From assembly GCF_003171515.1 (NCBI RefSeq), contig NC_089391.1:1674001-1738000 (forward strand): DNA of 64,000 nt, written 5' to 3'. Each line of letters starts with the position of its first letter. Within the stretch, counting starts at the first letter, position 1. Below the pieces are notes generated by a model that was not told the DNA's origin, searched no databases, and worked only from the letters and a program-made list of their open reading frames with translations. Positions 23,808 to 38,766 of the stretch are shown piece by piece. The stretch is from Pyrenophora tritici-repentis (Eukaryota; Ascomycota; Dothideomycetes; Pleosporales; Pleosporaceae). The position numbers were made by a program, and so were the translations under genes.

Positions 23808-26010
23808 ATGCTCCCTTTGCCAGGCCCTCGCGCCTTCCTCACGACAACATGCGCCTTCCTCGCCGCCACGCTGTTTATGCCAAGCCACGCCGACTATGTC
23901 CAGAAGAACATCACCAAGACGCCTAACTTCAAGCTGCTGCCGGATGTCGCTTCGGTACCCGCGCCTGTCTCGGTCGCGCCAGATCAGAGCTGGATGGGCA
24001 TTGATGGCGCATGGAACACGTTCAGTCTGCTCGTAGGGGACCCCCCGCAGAGTGTACGCGTACTCGTCTCGACCGCCAGCCAGCAGATATGGGTAATCAA
24101 CCGCATGGCCTGTATCGCAAACATCACTGATCCAACCACGGGCGCCGTAACCGCCCTCGACGTCTTCGACTCCGACTGCGAGAACAGTCGTGGCTTCCTG
24201 TACAATACAACCACCTCACACCTATGGCACCAGAAGGGCTTCTACCAGCTGTGGATAGAGAAGAACCTGGGACTTGTTGGAAATGGACTGTATGGATTCG
24301 ATTCGGTGGGTCTGGGGAATGCAGGCAGCGAGGGCCCCTACGTAGCCAACTCCACGGTTGGCACTCTCGTCACGCCAAACTTCTGGCTCGGCCACATCGG
24401 CGTGCATCCCAAGCCTACCAATTTCAGTGCCTTTGAAGATCCTGTCCCCAGCTACCTGTCCGACCTCTTTGCGCAGAAGAACATACCTAGTCTGTCGTTC
24501 GGTTACACAGCTGGTGCCCAGTATCGTAAGGCGACTCCACGCGCTGACCCCAACACCACTGACTCGTGTGTATGCAGATGATCAGACGATCCTCGGAAGC
24601 CTTACACTTGGCGGCTACGATGCCTCTCGCCTTATTCCCAATGATCTCACCTTCATCTTTGCACCTGACAACGAGCGCGACCTCGTCGTTGGCCTTGTTG
24701 GTCTTGAGGCCAGCACCTCTACGCAGCCGCACATCGACCTCCTCAAGAAGAACAATGTGGACCTTTATATCGACACCACCATTGCAGAGCTATATTTTCC
24801 TGTCGAGATATGCAAAGCTTTCGAAGATGCCTTTGGACTGCAATACAACGCAGCCACCGGTCTATACCTCGTCAGCCACACCCTTCACCAGACTCTTTTG
24901 GCCCAAAACCCAAGTATCAAACTTACACTTGGCCAAAAATACAGCACGGATGCTACTGTGCAAATCACATTGCCCTATGCTGCATTTGATCTCGAAGCAT
25001 CACCACCTTACAGAGGACTAACAAGCAAGACGAAGTACTTTCCCCTTCGGAGAGGCAACGACACGCATGAATGGGTGCTAGGCAGGACTTTTCTACAGGA
25101 AGCCTACTTGACTGTTGACTGGGAGCGTCAAAACTTTTCAGTGTCCGCGATTGACTGGACATTTGGCAAAGCACCAGATATCCTCCCCATTGTCTCGCCC
25201 GACTATGCGATCCCACATGCCACCGCTGCTAAAAAGAACCCTTTAGCATCAGCAGCGGTCATCGGGATTGCAGTTGGAGCCGGCTTCCTGTTCGCACTAA
25301 TCGTGTGTGGCATTGGATGGTGTTTCTGGCGAAGGCGGCACAACCGCAAACTAGAGGCGATCAAGGCCAAGTACGAAGCCGAAGTTGCTGCGGCTGCCGC
25401 CAGTAAGATGGACCTGCCCAAGCCCGAAGAGCCCCCGATTTCACCGATACGCGAGCGGGAGAGGGACAGTGCAGAAGGGAGGATGGTCTTTCCCAAAGCC
25501 GAACTGCCGGGCAGCTCGACTATGCATTATGAATCGAATTGGTGTGCTAGGGATAAGGGGGCCATTACTATCAACGAAGCAGACGGAACTGAACGCCAAA
25601 TTTACGAGATGCCCGGCGATATGCCGATGCTCCAGGAAGCAGGCGGCCGTGAACTTTCGGAGAAGGAATCTATGGTGGTGCGGGAGAGGAGATACAACGG
25701 CGTCGACCCGACGGGTGCGCCTGATGTGTTGCCAACAGCACAGGATGGGTCACGCAGAATTGCACCCATCTCGGCCTCGGAGGTGTCGATGGTGAGCGGT
25801 CGGCTTCCCACGGACAACGTATCGCCCGTGACGCCGCGCATGCCTAGAGATGGTGCCTTCTTGGAGGCATCGGACACATTTTTCCAACTACCGCCATATC
25901 GCGCACAAGAAGCAAGACTGACGGATGCGGACGACGAGGCACTTTCGCCCATCTCGCCACTGGAAGGGTCCACAGACACGTCCAGAAGGCGGTTTTCTTA
26001 CGAGTCTTGA
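23808..26010 (+). CDS. membrane-anchored pepsin-like protein with altered active site
   Basis: Two exons (23808-24525 and 24578-26010) with a 52-bp intron give 716 residues. A signal peptide is followed by a pepsin-like A1 fold: the flap-side strand pattern FSLLVGDPPQSVRVLVSTAS, LTLGGYD, then LYIDTTIAELYFP and WVLGRTFL. The first catalytic motif, normally D-T-G, reads S88-T-A, while the second keeps Asp305 as D-T-T. Two catalytic aspartates are needed for A1 proteolysis, so activity is doubtful. A single transmembrane helix (about 463-490) is followed by a basic WRRRHNRK stop-transfer and a 220-residue Ser/Pro/charged cytoplasmic tail. That layout suits a surface receptor or scaffold more than a secreted protease. 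The function is not known to me. Confidence 0.88.
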
Positions 26011-26799
26011 GGGTAAAAGGTTGATTATGGGGCGACATGACGACTGGCATTTACATTGTTTGGCGTAACTGGCGGGGGTCTGTTTACCATGGATCAGGCG
26101 TTTGGGATGTGATACCTCAGAATCCTGCACGTGCAGGTGGAATACCCCATCTAGACAGTCGCGCGTGAAGTACACACGTCGAGCCACGTTTTCTTAGTGT
26201 TTATACCGTATACGCCCTTGGCACATACACGTACATAGCGCAGTAGTCAGATTTTAACTACAATGCATATGATAAGCTTCCTCTGCTGCAAAGGGCAACT
26301 GTCAGGGTCGTGCAGGATAATAGGGCGGCGGCAGTAGTGGTAGGGCAGTAGGGCAGAGGCGGCAACGCGGGCGGAGCGGTCTGCGCGATGTGGCTGAGGG
26401 GCGACCATGCCTATTGCGGCCACATTGAACCCCTCGTCTTTGCTGCGACTGGACACCAACCCCACCTTGTTCTCGCGGAGCGTGCAAAGGGGCACAGCAC
26501 GACCGCTTTTCTGCATCTTCAACCCGTCAGTCGCTTTCCCATTGCTTCATACTTCCCGGTGAAGATTCTGCGTCTGTTTTCAGCGTCCCACCGCCCGCCA
26601 CCAGCTGCCCCGCAGTCGTCACATTGGCCGCGCGCCTAGCTGTGGACATATCTCCCGCCGCCTCCCTCCTGCCTTGTTGTGCCTCGTATCCGACTTTTGC
26701 AACATCAAGTGCTTCAAACCACCCCGATCGCTATTGTGTTCTTGACAGCTGCTCTTGCCTGCTCATCATCTCTACCTCATTCCCGCTGCAACCGCCATC
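26011..26799. other. intergenic, SLT2 promoter and leader
   Basis: No gene is seen. Pyrimidine-rich stretches at 26500-26790 probably form the SLT2 5' leader. Confidence 0.7.
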
Positions 26800-28380
<1,581 letters not shown>

Positions 28381-28881
28381 TTGGGTTTCGACGGCATAGT
28401 ATTGGATACAAGACGTGTTTTCGTTAGCTAGAGTGTATTGCGGAAACAGTTCAGGCAAAATCAGCCCCCGAGTAATTCTTATGGTATACAACTATGTTTA
28501 TTCTTCCATGTACCTGAGTCGCGTTGCGATACAAAGTCCCGGCAATCTATGAGCGGCAACAGTAATGCTCAGACTGATGTACCATTAGACTATGCTATCT
28601 AAGCATCAGGTTAAGCTGTATGGCTCTTCGTTACCTGCACAAAATACTCTCGTGGGCATGGCTCACAATATGAGTAGGGTTGGAAATCTTTATTGAAGTA
28701 GTATATGAATGAATATGACGAGTGGGTAGGGTAGTGTAGTAGCTTGAAGTCTGATGTCAAGTCCGTGCGCCGGACCAGGGTCCTCTAGCGCGATAATTAT
28801 TTCTCCATCTCCAGAACTTTTGACACCAACTCGAACTTTGCGCCATCCATAGCGACAATCGAACGACGCACAATCCACACA
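28381..28881. other. intergenic between SLT2 and HAS1
   Basis: The genes are in tandem on the plus strand, with 501 bp between stop and start. No gene is seen. It must hold the SLT2 3' UTR and the HAS1 promoter. Confidence 0.75.
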
Positions 28882-30816
28882 ATGTCGCCCACCGCAGTCG
28901 ATTCGAGCAACAAGAGAAAGAGGTCTCACAAGAGCAAAAAGGTCGCAGAAGTAGCTGTGCCGGCGCATAATGGCGTAGAGAAGGCGCGCAAGAAGGCTCG
29001 CAAGGAAAGAGAGGCCGAAGCCGTTGTGGAGGAGCCTATTGTTGAAAACGATACTGAAGAGGAAGATAGCGACGAGGAGGCTGAGGAGAAATCTGCAGAG
29101 GTAGACGTTGCTGAGGAGAACGAGGACAAGGACGACGAGGATGAGGATGTGGAAGCGCAAGACGATGACGGCGACAACGATGATGCGCTAGCTCAACCAT
29201 CTGGTGCCGCTGGCAGCTCCGACCTCACCTCCGGAACGACCATGCCCATGGCGAACCCGACGGAATTCGCAGAGCTTAACCTCTCTGAGCGGACAAGGCA
29301 GGCCATTGACGGCATGGGATTCAAGACTATGACGGAGATCCAACAGAAAGCTATCCCGCCTCTTCTTGCTGGTAGGGATGTGCTCGGTGCGGCCAAGACT
29401 GGCAGCGGAAAAACGCTGGCCTTTCTCATTCCTGCCATAGAAATGCTGTCACAACTGCGCTTCAAACCGCGCAATGGTACAGGTGTCATCGTTGTGTCGC
29501 CTACAAGGGAGCTGGCCCTGCAGAGTGAGTCCGGCCTTAGTCTAGCCTAGGTCACAAGGAGTAGTAGCTGATTCCATCTACAGTCTTCGGAGTTGCGCGC
29601 GAGCTCATGGAGCACCACTCACAAACATTTGGTATCTGCATCGGAGGAGCCAATCGAAGCGCCGAAGCCGATAAATTGAGAAAGGGAGTGAACCTACTCA
29701 TTGCCACACCTGGTAGGCTGTTGGATCACTTGCACAACACGCAGGGATTCGTCTTTAAGAACCTGAGATCTCTCGTTATCGACGAAGCAGACCGTATCCT
29801 CGAGGTTGGATTCGAAGATGAAATGAGGTCGATCATCAAGATCTTGCCCACCGAGCGTCAAACGATGCTGTTTTCTGCCACACAGACGACAAAGGTTGAG
29901 GATCTCGCGAGAATCTCGCTCAAGGCCGGTCCTCTTTACATCAACGTCGACCACCGAGCCGAGCACAGCACTGTGCAAGGATTGGAGCAGGGCTACGTCT
30001 TGTGCGACTCGGACACCAGATTCAGACTCCTCTTCAGTTTCCTGAAGAAACACCAAAAGAAGAAGGTCATTGTCTTCTTGTCGTCATGCGCATCTGTGGA
30101 CTTTTACAGCGAATTGCTCAATTACATCGACCTGCCTGTTTTGGGACTGCATGGCAAGCTCAAGCAACAGGCGCGGACGAACCGCTTCTTTGAGTTTGTG
30201 AATGCTCAGAGTGGCACGCTCATTTGCACAGACGTCGCTGCTCGGGGTTTGGATATCCCCGAGGTGGATTGGGTAATTCAGTTTGACCCACCAGACGACC
30301 CAAGGGATTATATTCACCGAGTGGGACGAACTGCAAGAGGCGCCAACGGTAAAGGACGAAGTTTGATGTTCCTTCTACCGTCAGAGGTTGGCTTCCTGAA
30401 ACTGCTGAAGGAATCGCGTGTGCCGCTTGTTGAGTTTGAGCTGCCAGCAAACAAGATTCTGAGTAAGTTTACTAGTACTTGATCATCACATCATATCATC
30501 CCTAACCACCAATACAGATATTCAATCTCAACTAGAAGCGCTCATCTCGAAGAACTACTACCTCAACAAGAGCGCCAAAGATGGGTACCGATCATATCTC
30601 CAGAGTTATGCTAGCCACAGCCTGCGTTCGGTCTTTGACGTGAACAAGCTTGACCTAGTAAAAGTTGCGAAGAGCTTTGGCTTCTCAACGCCGCCAAGGA
30701 TCGACATCACTCTAGGAGCGGGGTTGAGTCGCGACAAGAAGGTAGAGGGCCGGAGAGCATATGGAAGCCAACCGCAGCAGGGACGGCGGCCCATGAAGCC
30801 AGGCAAGAGGTTTTGA
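28882..30816 (+). CDS. HAS1: DEAD-box ATP-dependent RNA helicase of ribosome biogenesis
   Basis: Three exons (28882-29524, 29584-30462, 30518-30816) encode 606 residues. The N-terminus is lysine-rich and then strongly acidic. The helicase core shows the Q motif region ([16 protein letters not shown]), motif [10 protein letters not shown], Ia PTRELALQ, Ib [13 protein letters not shown] in [30 protein letters not shown] and HRVGRTARG. The C-terminal block after the core ([20 protein letters not shown]) and the [10 protein letters not shown] tail are typical of Has1. Has1 works in the nucleolus on both 40S and 60S precursor particles and helps release snoRNAs. Both introns have strong GTGAGT or GTAAGT donors. 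The family assignment is firm. Confidence 0.96.
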
Positions 30817-32069
30817 GCCTAGCTGAAGCCCCCATCGGAAGTGCATTGTTAGGAGTTTGGCGTGCAAAATGGCATGTGGGCCGACATATTTCCATGTACA
30901 TGATATAATCGAACATCAAGTCGTCGTTTCACTTGTGAGTCTTGTTGGTGGTGACAGTGTCACGACACGATGGGTTCAAGGGGAATGTGCACATGTGGGA
31001 AAAGAAGCCAGGGCAAGCGTGGTACAGCGGTAGCGAAAAAGTCAGCACGCCACTAAACCGGTGAAGATTAGTGTTTCTTTTGTGCCAACCACTAAGGCTG
31101 CAGTAGTGGGAGAATGCCTTTGAGTCGCAAACTGCCAGTTCATCAGGCGGTGCATGGTTGCGGAACAACTTCACACCAAGATAGTCGCATTTGGCACTTC
31201 TCCCATATTACTCGATGTCATTTTGCGATGCGCTGGCATGTCTCTTAGCCGAACAGACCAATGACGTCTCTTAGGCGTGGAACGGATGCGTCCCGCGCAC
31301 GGCGGGCTCGGCACAATCACCCTGGTAACGGAGACGGGTGCTAAGAAACCAGCTAGAGGCCGTCTCATGACGACTTGGATAGGGAGCGTCTGGCGGTGAG
31401 TGCAGGCGCGCATTGCAATGTGATTGTGACGGGGAACGAGGCAGAGTAGAGATTAGGGCGTCGGGCATCTGGCGTTTGGGATTCATGGGCATGGGAGGGG
31501 AGGGGTAAGAATAGCATTGGGCGGCGCAGTTGCTTTTCCCGGGTGTCGACACTCTAGCATTCGCGGACAGGCACAGAGTTTGGTCGAGAGCATGCGCCTA
31601 CGGACCAGTAGATGCACGGCGTGCATAGTCAACGGCATCCACGAACTGCGGTCGTCGTCGTGGTGTTGCGCGTTAAAGGTGGCTGGGCATGTGGCATGGC
31701 ACACACAGGTCATCAAGGAAGCGAGCTGTCACGACAACTGGCCTGGCTGTAGCAGCATTTGGTAGTCGACGGGCGCCGAAAGTAACCAAAGTTATGCACT
31801 GTGCTAATGCTGGGATCCAAGTGTTATTGACATCTCCGATCGCTTTGAGCTCCTCAGGCCCCAATCAGCCTCACGGTTAGCGCCAGGCCGCCGACAAGGA
31901 TCCATTTGCTGTTCCCTAGCCTCGACCCAGCTTTCTCTCCACTACGGCTGGACTGTGTGTGTTTCCACGCCAGCCTCTCCACCAAATCCAGCTCCAGCTC
32001 GAGGGAGCTTGTCGAGGCATTGTCACCCGCAGCACATTCGCTGCCTGCGGTCTACTCTTTCTGGCGCCG
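30817..32069. other. intergenic upstream of the 1736-residue protein gene
   Basis: No gene is seen. Frames of up to 97 codons overlap on both strands. The last part from about 31900 is pyrimidine-rich and probably transcribed leader. Confidence 0.65.
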
Positions 32070-32146
32070 GTACGTTACTGTGCTGCACTGTGTTGCCCTG
32101 GGTGGGTCGGTCTGTCCTGCGTCGGCTGCTAACATTTGCGCCGCAG
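32070..32146 (+). other. probable 5' UTR intron of the 1736-residue protein gene
   Basis: A 77-bp segment begins GTACGT, has GCTAAC 23 nt before its end, and ends GCCGCAG. All three splice signals match the introns seen in coding exons nearby. It lies about 380 bp upstream of the ATG at 32524 in a pyrimidine-rich leader. This is an inference without transcript data. Confidence 0.55.
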
Positions 32147-32523
32147 CCTCCTACTGTGAGAGTACTACTGTGCTCGCCGGCGCCCAGCTCCAGCGCTGAG
32201 CTCGCTCGCCATTGTCGCGGAGCGTCGCACGCTGCAGAGCTGCCTCGCACCGTCCACCCGTTTGCTGTTTGCCCCAGTCCAGGCGTCTGCAACTGCAACT
32301 GCAAATCCCCGCCCACGTTGATTGTTGGCGCTCGAGCGTGCGCGCCCTGTCGCCCCAGTAGCACCACAAGTCCTGGTTGCGCAGACGAGAAACAGCCACG
32401 CAACCGTTCTGCATTCGCTCCCTAATCCGTCCCTTTACCCTCTCCCACGGATCCACGAGGAAAATAGTGCCGGGCATGTCGTCGCTCACCAACCCCGCCT
32501 TCTGAGAATCTTTTGATTCTACG

Positions 32524-35500
32524 ATGGTTTTAGACATCAACAGACCTCCTCTTCCGGCACCTACTGAACCTTCGACTCTCGATTCCGCAGACGACTCCAG
32601 TCCCACCATAGACGACGTTGATACAAACGTCTCCAACCGCACTGACAGAACCTCTTACTCCGTCCCCGAAGACGGCACCCCCATTACTATCAACACTACC
32701 ACGCCCACCAAGCCCCACGGCGGCGGCAGGCTCCACAAAAAGTTCCCCTCGCAGACTTCTCTGCTCATCGAGTACTTCGAAGCAGAAGACGAAATAGAGG
32801 GCACAGTCCGTCCCAGTGTGCGCGTAAGGGTCACTCCATCCTCTCGCAAGGCCCAAAACAACGCCGCAAACGATCACATCCACATAACCCAGGCGACCCG
32901 CCAACCCCGCAAGGCCGCCTATACTCGACGCATCCCCATTGGTCAAAGGCCGCGCGACGAATTCATCCGAAATCCAGCCATCGACTGGCTAGGCGGCTCC
33001 GACATCTCTTCACTCCCTCCAGTCGACATTGAGGTACTTCCCAACCTCAGCGACGTCTCTACACTGGGAGGCCGATTTGTTCCTATGCCCTCAGACGTGT
33101 CTTCTATGCCAGCTGACAGTATGACGGGCGCAACAGAAATTATCCCCCCTGCGCGCCGCAGGAGCAGGAGCTTGGAAAGGGACGAAGTCACCGACTCCAT
33201 GGTCTCTGAGGCCATTCAAGACACCCTGAAAGCACCCAAACACCAAAGAAGCAGAAGTCTCAGCAAAGACCGCATCACACAGCGCGTCATGGAGAAATTA
33301 CAACAGCAGGCTGCAGAAGGCGCCACTCACAAGGCCAGAGCTTCAAAGTCCAGGGAAACTTCCAGGATCAGGGACGACACTCTTTCTTCCCCGCGCAAGT
33401 CGCATCGAAGGAGAAGCAAGGATGTCGAGCAAGTGAGTGGTGTCAGTGGCACAGACTCCAGTATCCTGTCTTCAGGCGGCGCTGACCGTCGTTCTGGAAT
33501 TTCGGGCACTTCCTCTATTAACAACCCAAAACTACTTGCTACAGTTGAGGATGCGATCAAGCGCCTCATTCTTCCCGAGCTTAACGCACTAAAAGAAGAG
33601 AACCGCACTTCAAGGAACCTGAGCAAACTTGACCGCGCCAATCGCGACAGCATCGCCACATATGACGGCCAGGAATCCACCACAAGCTCTCGAGACCCAT
33701 CTAGACGGCGCGTCTCCAAATCCTCAAGCGCACCCAAACTCCACGGCAACAAGCCCAAGGTTGTTCTCAACCGAGAGGGTGATGATCCCGGAACTGTCCT
33801 TTCTCCCGGGTCCAGCCGCAAAGGAGAGCGACGGTCAAGCCGGGGTTCCATCTCAAGCTACGCAGACTCCACCACCCGTGAGGAGAAAGAGAGATTCCAC
33901 AAGCGAAAGAGCAAGGACAGTATGTCTCAGCGAGACGCAGCCCTTATTGGACTTGCCAAATCCGGGCTCACCACTGCTGCCCTCAAACACCACACATCAC
34001 GCGAAGAGAAGCGCGAAGAGAAGGAAGAGGAGCGCAAACATCGCAAGCATCGCTCTTCCCGCAGCAGTAGGAGTATCTCGGAAAGTGTTGCAGAAAGCGT
34101 GCGTGAGGAGACCCGCGTCAAAGAGCGCGTCCCACCGCTACCCTTTAATCACAGCGAGCTGATCGGAGGATCTGAGCTCACCCGCGATTCGATCCTATCC
34201 GCCGAAACCGAGACGAAAGAGAGACCGCCATCAAGGTCGTCTGTAAGTACCGGTATAACGGGAACAGGCGCTGAGACACCTATTCAACAAGTGCCTCGGG
34301 GCTACGTTTCGCCTTCCCCGCGCACGCCCACTCGCACACCGAATGCGCTTCAACAAACGCTCGGCACTTCCCAAAGCAATCGGTCCAGCCACGATGTACG
34401 AACCGAAACTCCGAAGAGCGACCGCAGCTACAAGTCTCGCCCAAAAGATACCACTGATGCCAGCTTGTCTGCTGCAGCTGCAGCAAAAGTCCGCGCAATT
34501 GAGCGTTCTGAGCCTCAAGCATCACAATACGAGATTGAGAGCGAAACGCAATCAAAACGCGGTGTCAGCCCGATCCAGAGCGAGGCCAGCTATCAAGAAG
34601 ATGCTCCGAACAGCGCCTCGCCTCGGCGCTTCCACTCCATTCGAAGTGGTCCTTCTGTGTCTTCACTTGGCCATCAATTCGAGCGACGAGCGTCTAATCT
34701 TTCAATCGCATCCATGGATTCCACAGCCAGTACAAAGGCCGCGCGGACTCGCAAGCGACCCCAGGGCGTTACTCTTGAGAGTAAGAAATCGATACTCAAC
34801 GAATCGAGCTCTCCCAGGGACACTGACGAGTTCTTTGAACGCAACCACGAGAAGAACGAGATGTACCGCCGAGAGCTTGAGGATAGCTCTATGGCATCAG
34901 TCAACTACAACCGCCTGACTCAGTACACTGATGATAGTACCGACCAGTATCTCGATCGTGAAGTGAAACCGGATCTGCAAACCATTCGCAAGATTGGTTC
35001 TAATCCCGAATATGTTCACACGCCACTTGCAGTGGAATCAGCCGTTGCCTCTCTGCACGACCCATCCACCATCAGCGTCCGGTCATCAATGGCGTCGAGC
35101 CCGCTGAAGAAGAGCATGCTGTCACAAGTCAGCACTAATCCGGCTTATGTACAGACTGACCAAGTACCGGCAGGCGAGAGATGGGCCGCCATCCGCGACA
35201 AGGCCGAGGCACTGGTTCAAGGACGACAGGCTGAAACCTCCCCGAGGCATAGTATCGCCCGCGAGGATTCACCCAGGCAGAGTGTTGCTCAATCTGAGGA
35301 CGCCGAGTCCATCGATGAAGCACCTCACATGCATCACAGTGCTTACCCAGTAGGCGATGATAACATGATGCCTGAGATCGGATATGGGATGGATGACGAA
35401 TCCGATGTGACTACCAACCCCTCCATCATCCAAGGTCCAGGAGACGGTTATCACGACCGTACCGACAACCTACTTGGTCGACAAGAAGAGCGAGAACGTA

Positions 35501-37783
35501 CTCCCACCTCGTTCAATAAGGGCCCTGCTTTCGCTGCTCATCAAAGGCACGATCAGCAGAGCCCAGCGTCGTTTGACGATCAGCGCCAGCCCTCCGTAGA
35601 AAGTGACTACGATCACCCTTATGCAGGTGAGCCACATTACGAGCAGGCAGGCTATGCGCAGAGTAATCGCACTCCTTTGTCAGGCCAGACCGGCTGGAAA
35701 GACGAGGGTTACCAGTCGGCTAATCAACGTGAAGCGTATACTCCTCAGGGTCGCAATCACTCCAAGATGCTTGAGGATGACGGCTACGGTGACGAGTACG
35801 ATGATGCGGACCTTGGCGGTCCAGACATGTTTGCTGATCGCACCACCAAACACGACCGACACGTCAGCGGTAATTCGCATGGCATGACCTCGCCCCTTTA
35901 CGACGCAGCCACTGGCAAGGGTATCGATCGCATTCAGTCGAAGGACATTGTGGCGCTTATGGATCATCTCACTGTTCGCGACGCCCAACGTAATGCGCGT
36001 GATACCGAGATTCTGGTTACCCTTGTCCGAAGCGCGGCGGAGATGCGCAACCAATTGGATGACCTCAGGCAGTTCATTAAGACTCAAGACAATATGATCA
36101 TGAACACAACCGACAAAAGGGTCAATCTTGCCGAGCAACGGATCTTGGGTGGCCCTCGTCCTCAGCCAATGACACCTCCCCGCGTCAACCGATCGTCGGA
36201 TGAGGTTGACATTGAGACCAAGAAGAAGAGTGTCTTCAGACGAGCACTCAAGGGTCTGAGCGCGGGTAAAGGGGACGGCGACATCAAGCACATTGAAGCA
36301 ATGTTAGTTCAATTGCTTGGTGAAGTCGAGGGCTTGAAGCAAGTCAACCAACTCACCTTGGACCAGCAAGCCCGGTCAAATAGCCTCAACTCATATGAAG
36401 AGTTACGTGCAAGTGCCGATGCTGGTTATGAGCCAGAAGGTCGTGCCGACACAGCACCTTCACCTGACCAGTCGGGTTATCTCTCCAACCCCTCATCGTC
36501 ACGGCGCATCCAGGATCTCCACTCGGGTTACGATGTCGTGCCTACTAACCGTATCAGCACGGTACGGGAAGAGAGCGACGAGGAATCTATTGGGCGAAAC
36601 TCCCGCTACGAGAACACTGAGCGAATGACTACTCCGACTCAGGAGGCTTTCCAGGAGAAGCGTGGGTCACTAGAGACTCCATCACAGGCTTCAAGGGCTC
36701 AGAGAGACTCACAAAGCCAAGACAACACACCGAAGCGTAAGCACAAGTCCAACTCATCGTCCATCTTCGGCATCCCCAAGATTTCGCGATGGTCGAAGAC
36801 GACTTCGTCTACGAATCCTGAGAGCCTACCACGCAACAGCGGTTCTGGAGACAAGCGGCCCTACTCTGCCCACTCTAGGTCATCCTCCCGAGATGACTAC
36901 TACGATGATGAGGAGCCGTATGAGCAGCACGCTGACGATAGACTTCGCTCCAGCGCGTCTATTGACAGGCAAGAGCAAGCTTCTATCCGTTCTGTACGCT
37001 CTCCTTCCCCTCTCATCCCAGAGGAGCATCAGTATGAGATGGAGGACCCCAAGTACCAGGCTCATCGCAACTCGTTGAATCTGCAACATCCTCAACCACG
37101 ACCTGGACCTACTGGTCGCCACCAGAGCAACTTGGAGACCCAAGCACAGATCTATGAGCCTGTTCGCTCCGATATAGGATCCCCTGACTACGATCAGTGG
37201 GGTAGCATGCCGTCGCTTGCTCGTAACCGCCTATCTGGCATGTCTGCGCCTCACGCTGGCAACCTTTCACCAATCTCGTCTGATGACTACAGTCAGCACT
37301 CTGCAGAGCAGCAAGCGGGTCCACCTCGCCCACCCAAGATCCCAGATGACGGACCACTTATTCCGCCACCGCAGACGCTTGCAGGCTATGGCCAGACCAG
37401 GCAGATGTACAGCTCGCCGAACGAGTTCGGTAGCCAAGGTGCTTTGACACCACTAGCACCTATTGCAGAGGTGCGTTATTCTCTCGAAACAGACAGGGGC
37501 CACCGCGTAAGTTAGGTCAGGCCCTGTATAAGAAAAATGCTAATACAACCCAAAGATGACGCCCACTGCATCGCCTCGCCCAAGTTCCCAAAATCTTCGT
37601 GGCAGTCCTTTGAACAGCCCGCAGCAGCGCAAGATCACTGGCCCTAGGGCTATCGGCACCAGGAGCCCTCAACCAAGCAGCCCACTGCAACATTCAGACA
37701 CTGTCATCCGAAGGAAGCCCATTGCCGAGGACGAAGAGTCGCTACTCAGCTACCGCAGCAGTCTCGACTCGGAGATCTTTTAG
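32524..37783 (+). CDS. large intrinsically disordered protein, function unknown
   Basis: Two exons (32524-37506 and 37556-37783) with a 49-bp phase-0 intron encode 1736 residues. Most of it is Ser/Arg/Glu/Pro-rich and predicted disordered by eye, with repeated RRRSRSLERD-like and SSRSSRS-like basic-serine stretches, and many SP/TP sites that kinases could use. Likely helical or coiled segments are near residues 333-370 (ATVEDAIKRLILPELNALKEE) and about 1133-1210 (QSKDIVALMDHLTVRDAQRN onward), with a basic KKKSVFRRALKGLSAGKG patch between this and a third short helix. I recognise no catalytic domain. It may be a scaffold of the cell cortex, septum or cytoskeleton, but that is a guess. The leader appears to carry its own intron. 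The second exon holds the last 75 residues. Confidence 0.82.
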
Positions 37784-38766
37784 GCGACTGATCTCAAGCC
37801 CAGCGTCTCGCTCAACTGCTTGAGACGCGCCGCTGTTAGCAACTGGGCGAGAAGTAATAGAAGGAAGGGTGATGCACGATTTCTCTGTCGTCGTACGAGC
37901 AGGAAGACCCGTCAGCGGTCTCCACTCAAACATGTCACTTTTGCTGAATGAAAGGAATGGGAAGTAATGTGGATGGACGGTGGGCAGGTGATAATGAAAA
38001 CCTGCAGGTAAAAAAATATTCCCTTGGTTATAATGGCTGCTCTCTCGCTTTTCTCATTCATGCGCATATATCATTTTGCGAGCATGGCGTTTTGTTCTCG
38101 ACGAGCGAGTAGGCTTGGACTGACGAAACTCGAGCATGAAGGGTCAATGTCTCTTTCTTTAATGAAGGATTATGACCGCTATTTCATGGCTTTTATGAGA
38201 GACGAATGAGGGGTTTTTGCATGCGCTCAGTTTGTAGTTTGGTACCAATGCATCGATGTATGCCGGCCTATAATGTTTTGTGTTATGTTTTGTGTTTTGA
38301 AAGATTATGGTCATGTGACTAGGACGATACCATGATGGACTATGACGGCAGCAACGAACATCTTCCAGATCAACTTCCTTGTCCACAGTCGCTCCACACC
38401 CAGCAGCACTTGACTAGTCAGCAAAACTCTCTTTCCCTCTTTCCCCTCTCTTCCTCATCGCCAGCAGCGATCGCGATGTCTATGACCCGCTGTTTATGAG
38501 GTGGCCGTGACATCATCAGGGTCCACCACCCATCCACCACTGTAGTTTTTCTCTCTCTCTTGCGTTGTACATCATATGTCGCATATGTCATCGTGCGTAG
38601 TATAGCTGATCTGTTTGTTTATAAAAGTCGTTGCTTACCCCTCTTGCTGTTGTATTCAATCATACCATCACAATTCATATCTTTTGATACTCAAACCAAC
38701 AACCACAACAACCACACCGCGTTAATATACCCCTATACACGAAAGAACGAGCGAAGCGTAATCACA
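37784..38766. other. intergenic with promoter of the 121-residue protein
   Basis: No gene is seen. A TATA box lies near the downstream end, and the region around 38260-38300 is a G/T-rich simple sequence (repeated GTTTTGTGTT). Confidence 0.7.
38630..38637 (+). promoter_or_regulatory. TATA box of the 121-residue protein gene
   Basis: TATAAAAG lies 130 bp upstream of the ATG at 38767 and is followed by a C/A-rich leader. A strong TATA box in fungi goes with inducible or highly expressed genes. Confidence 0.55.

Noticed and set aside
32151..32642. A 163-codon minus-strand frame over the leader of the 1736-residue gene
   Set aside because: It overlaps the start of a strongly supported gene and the probable leader intron, and has no recognisable feature.
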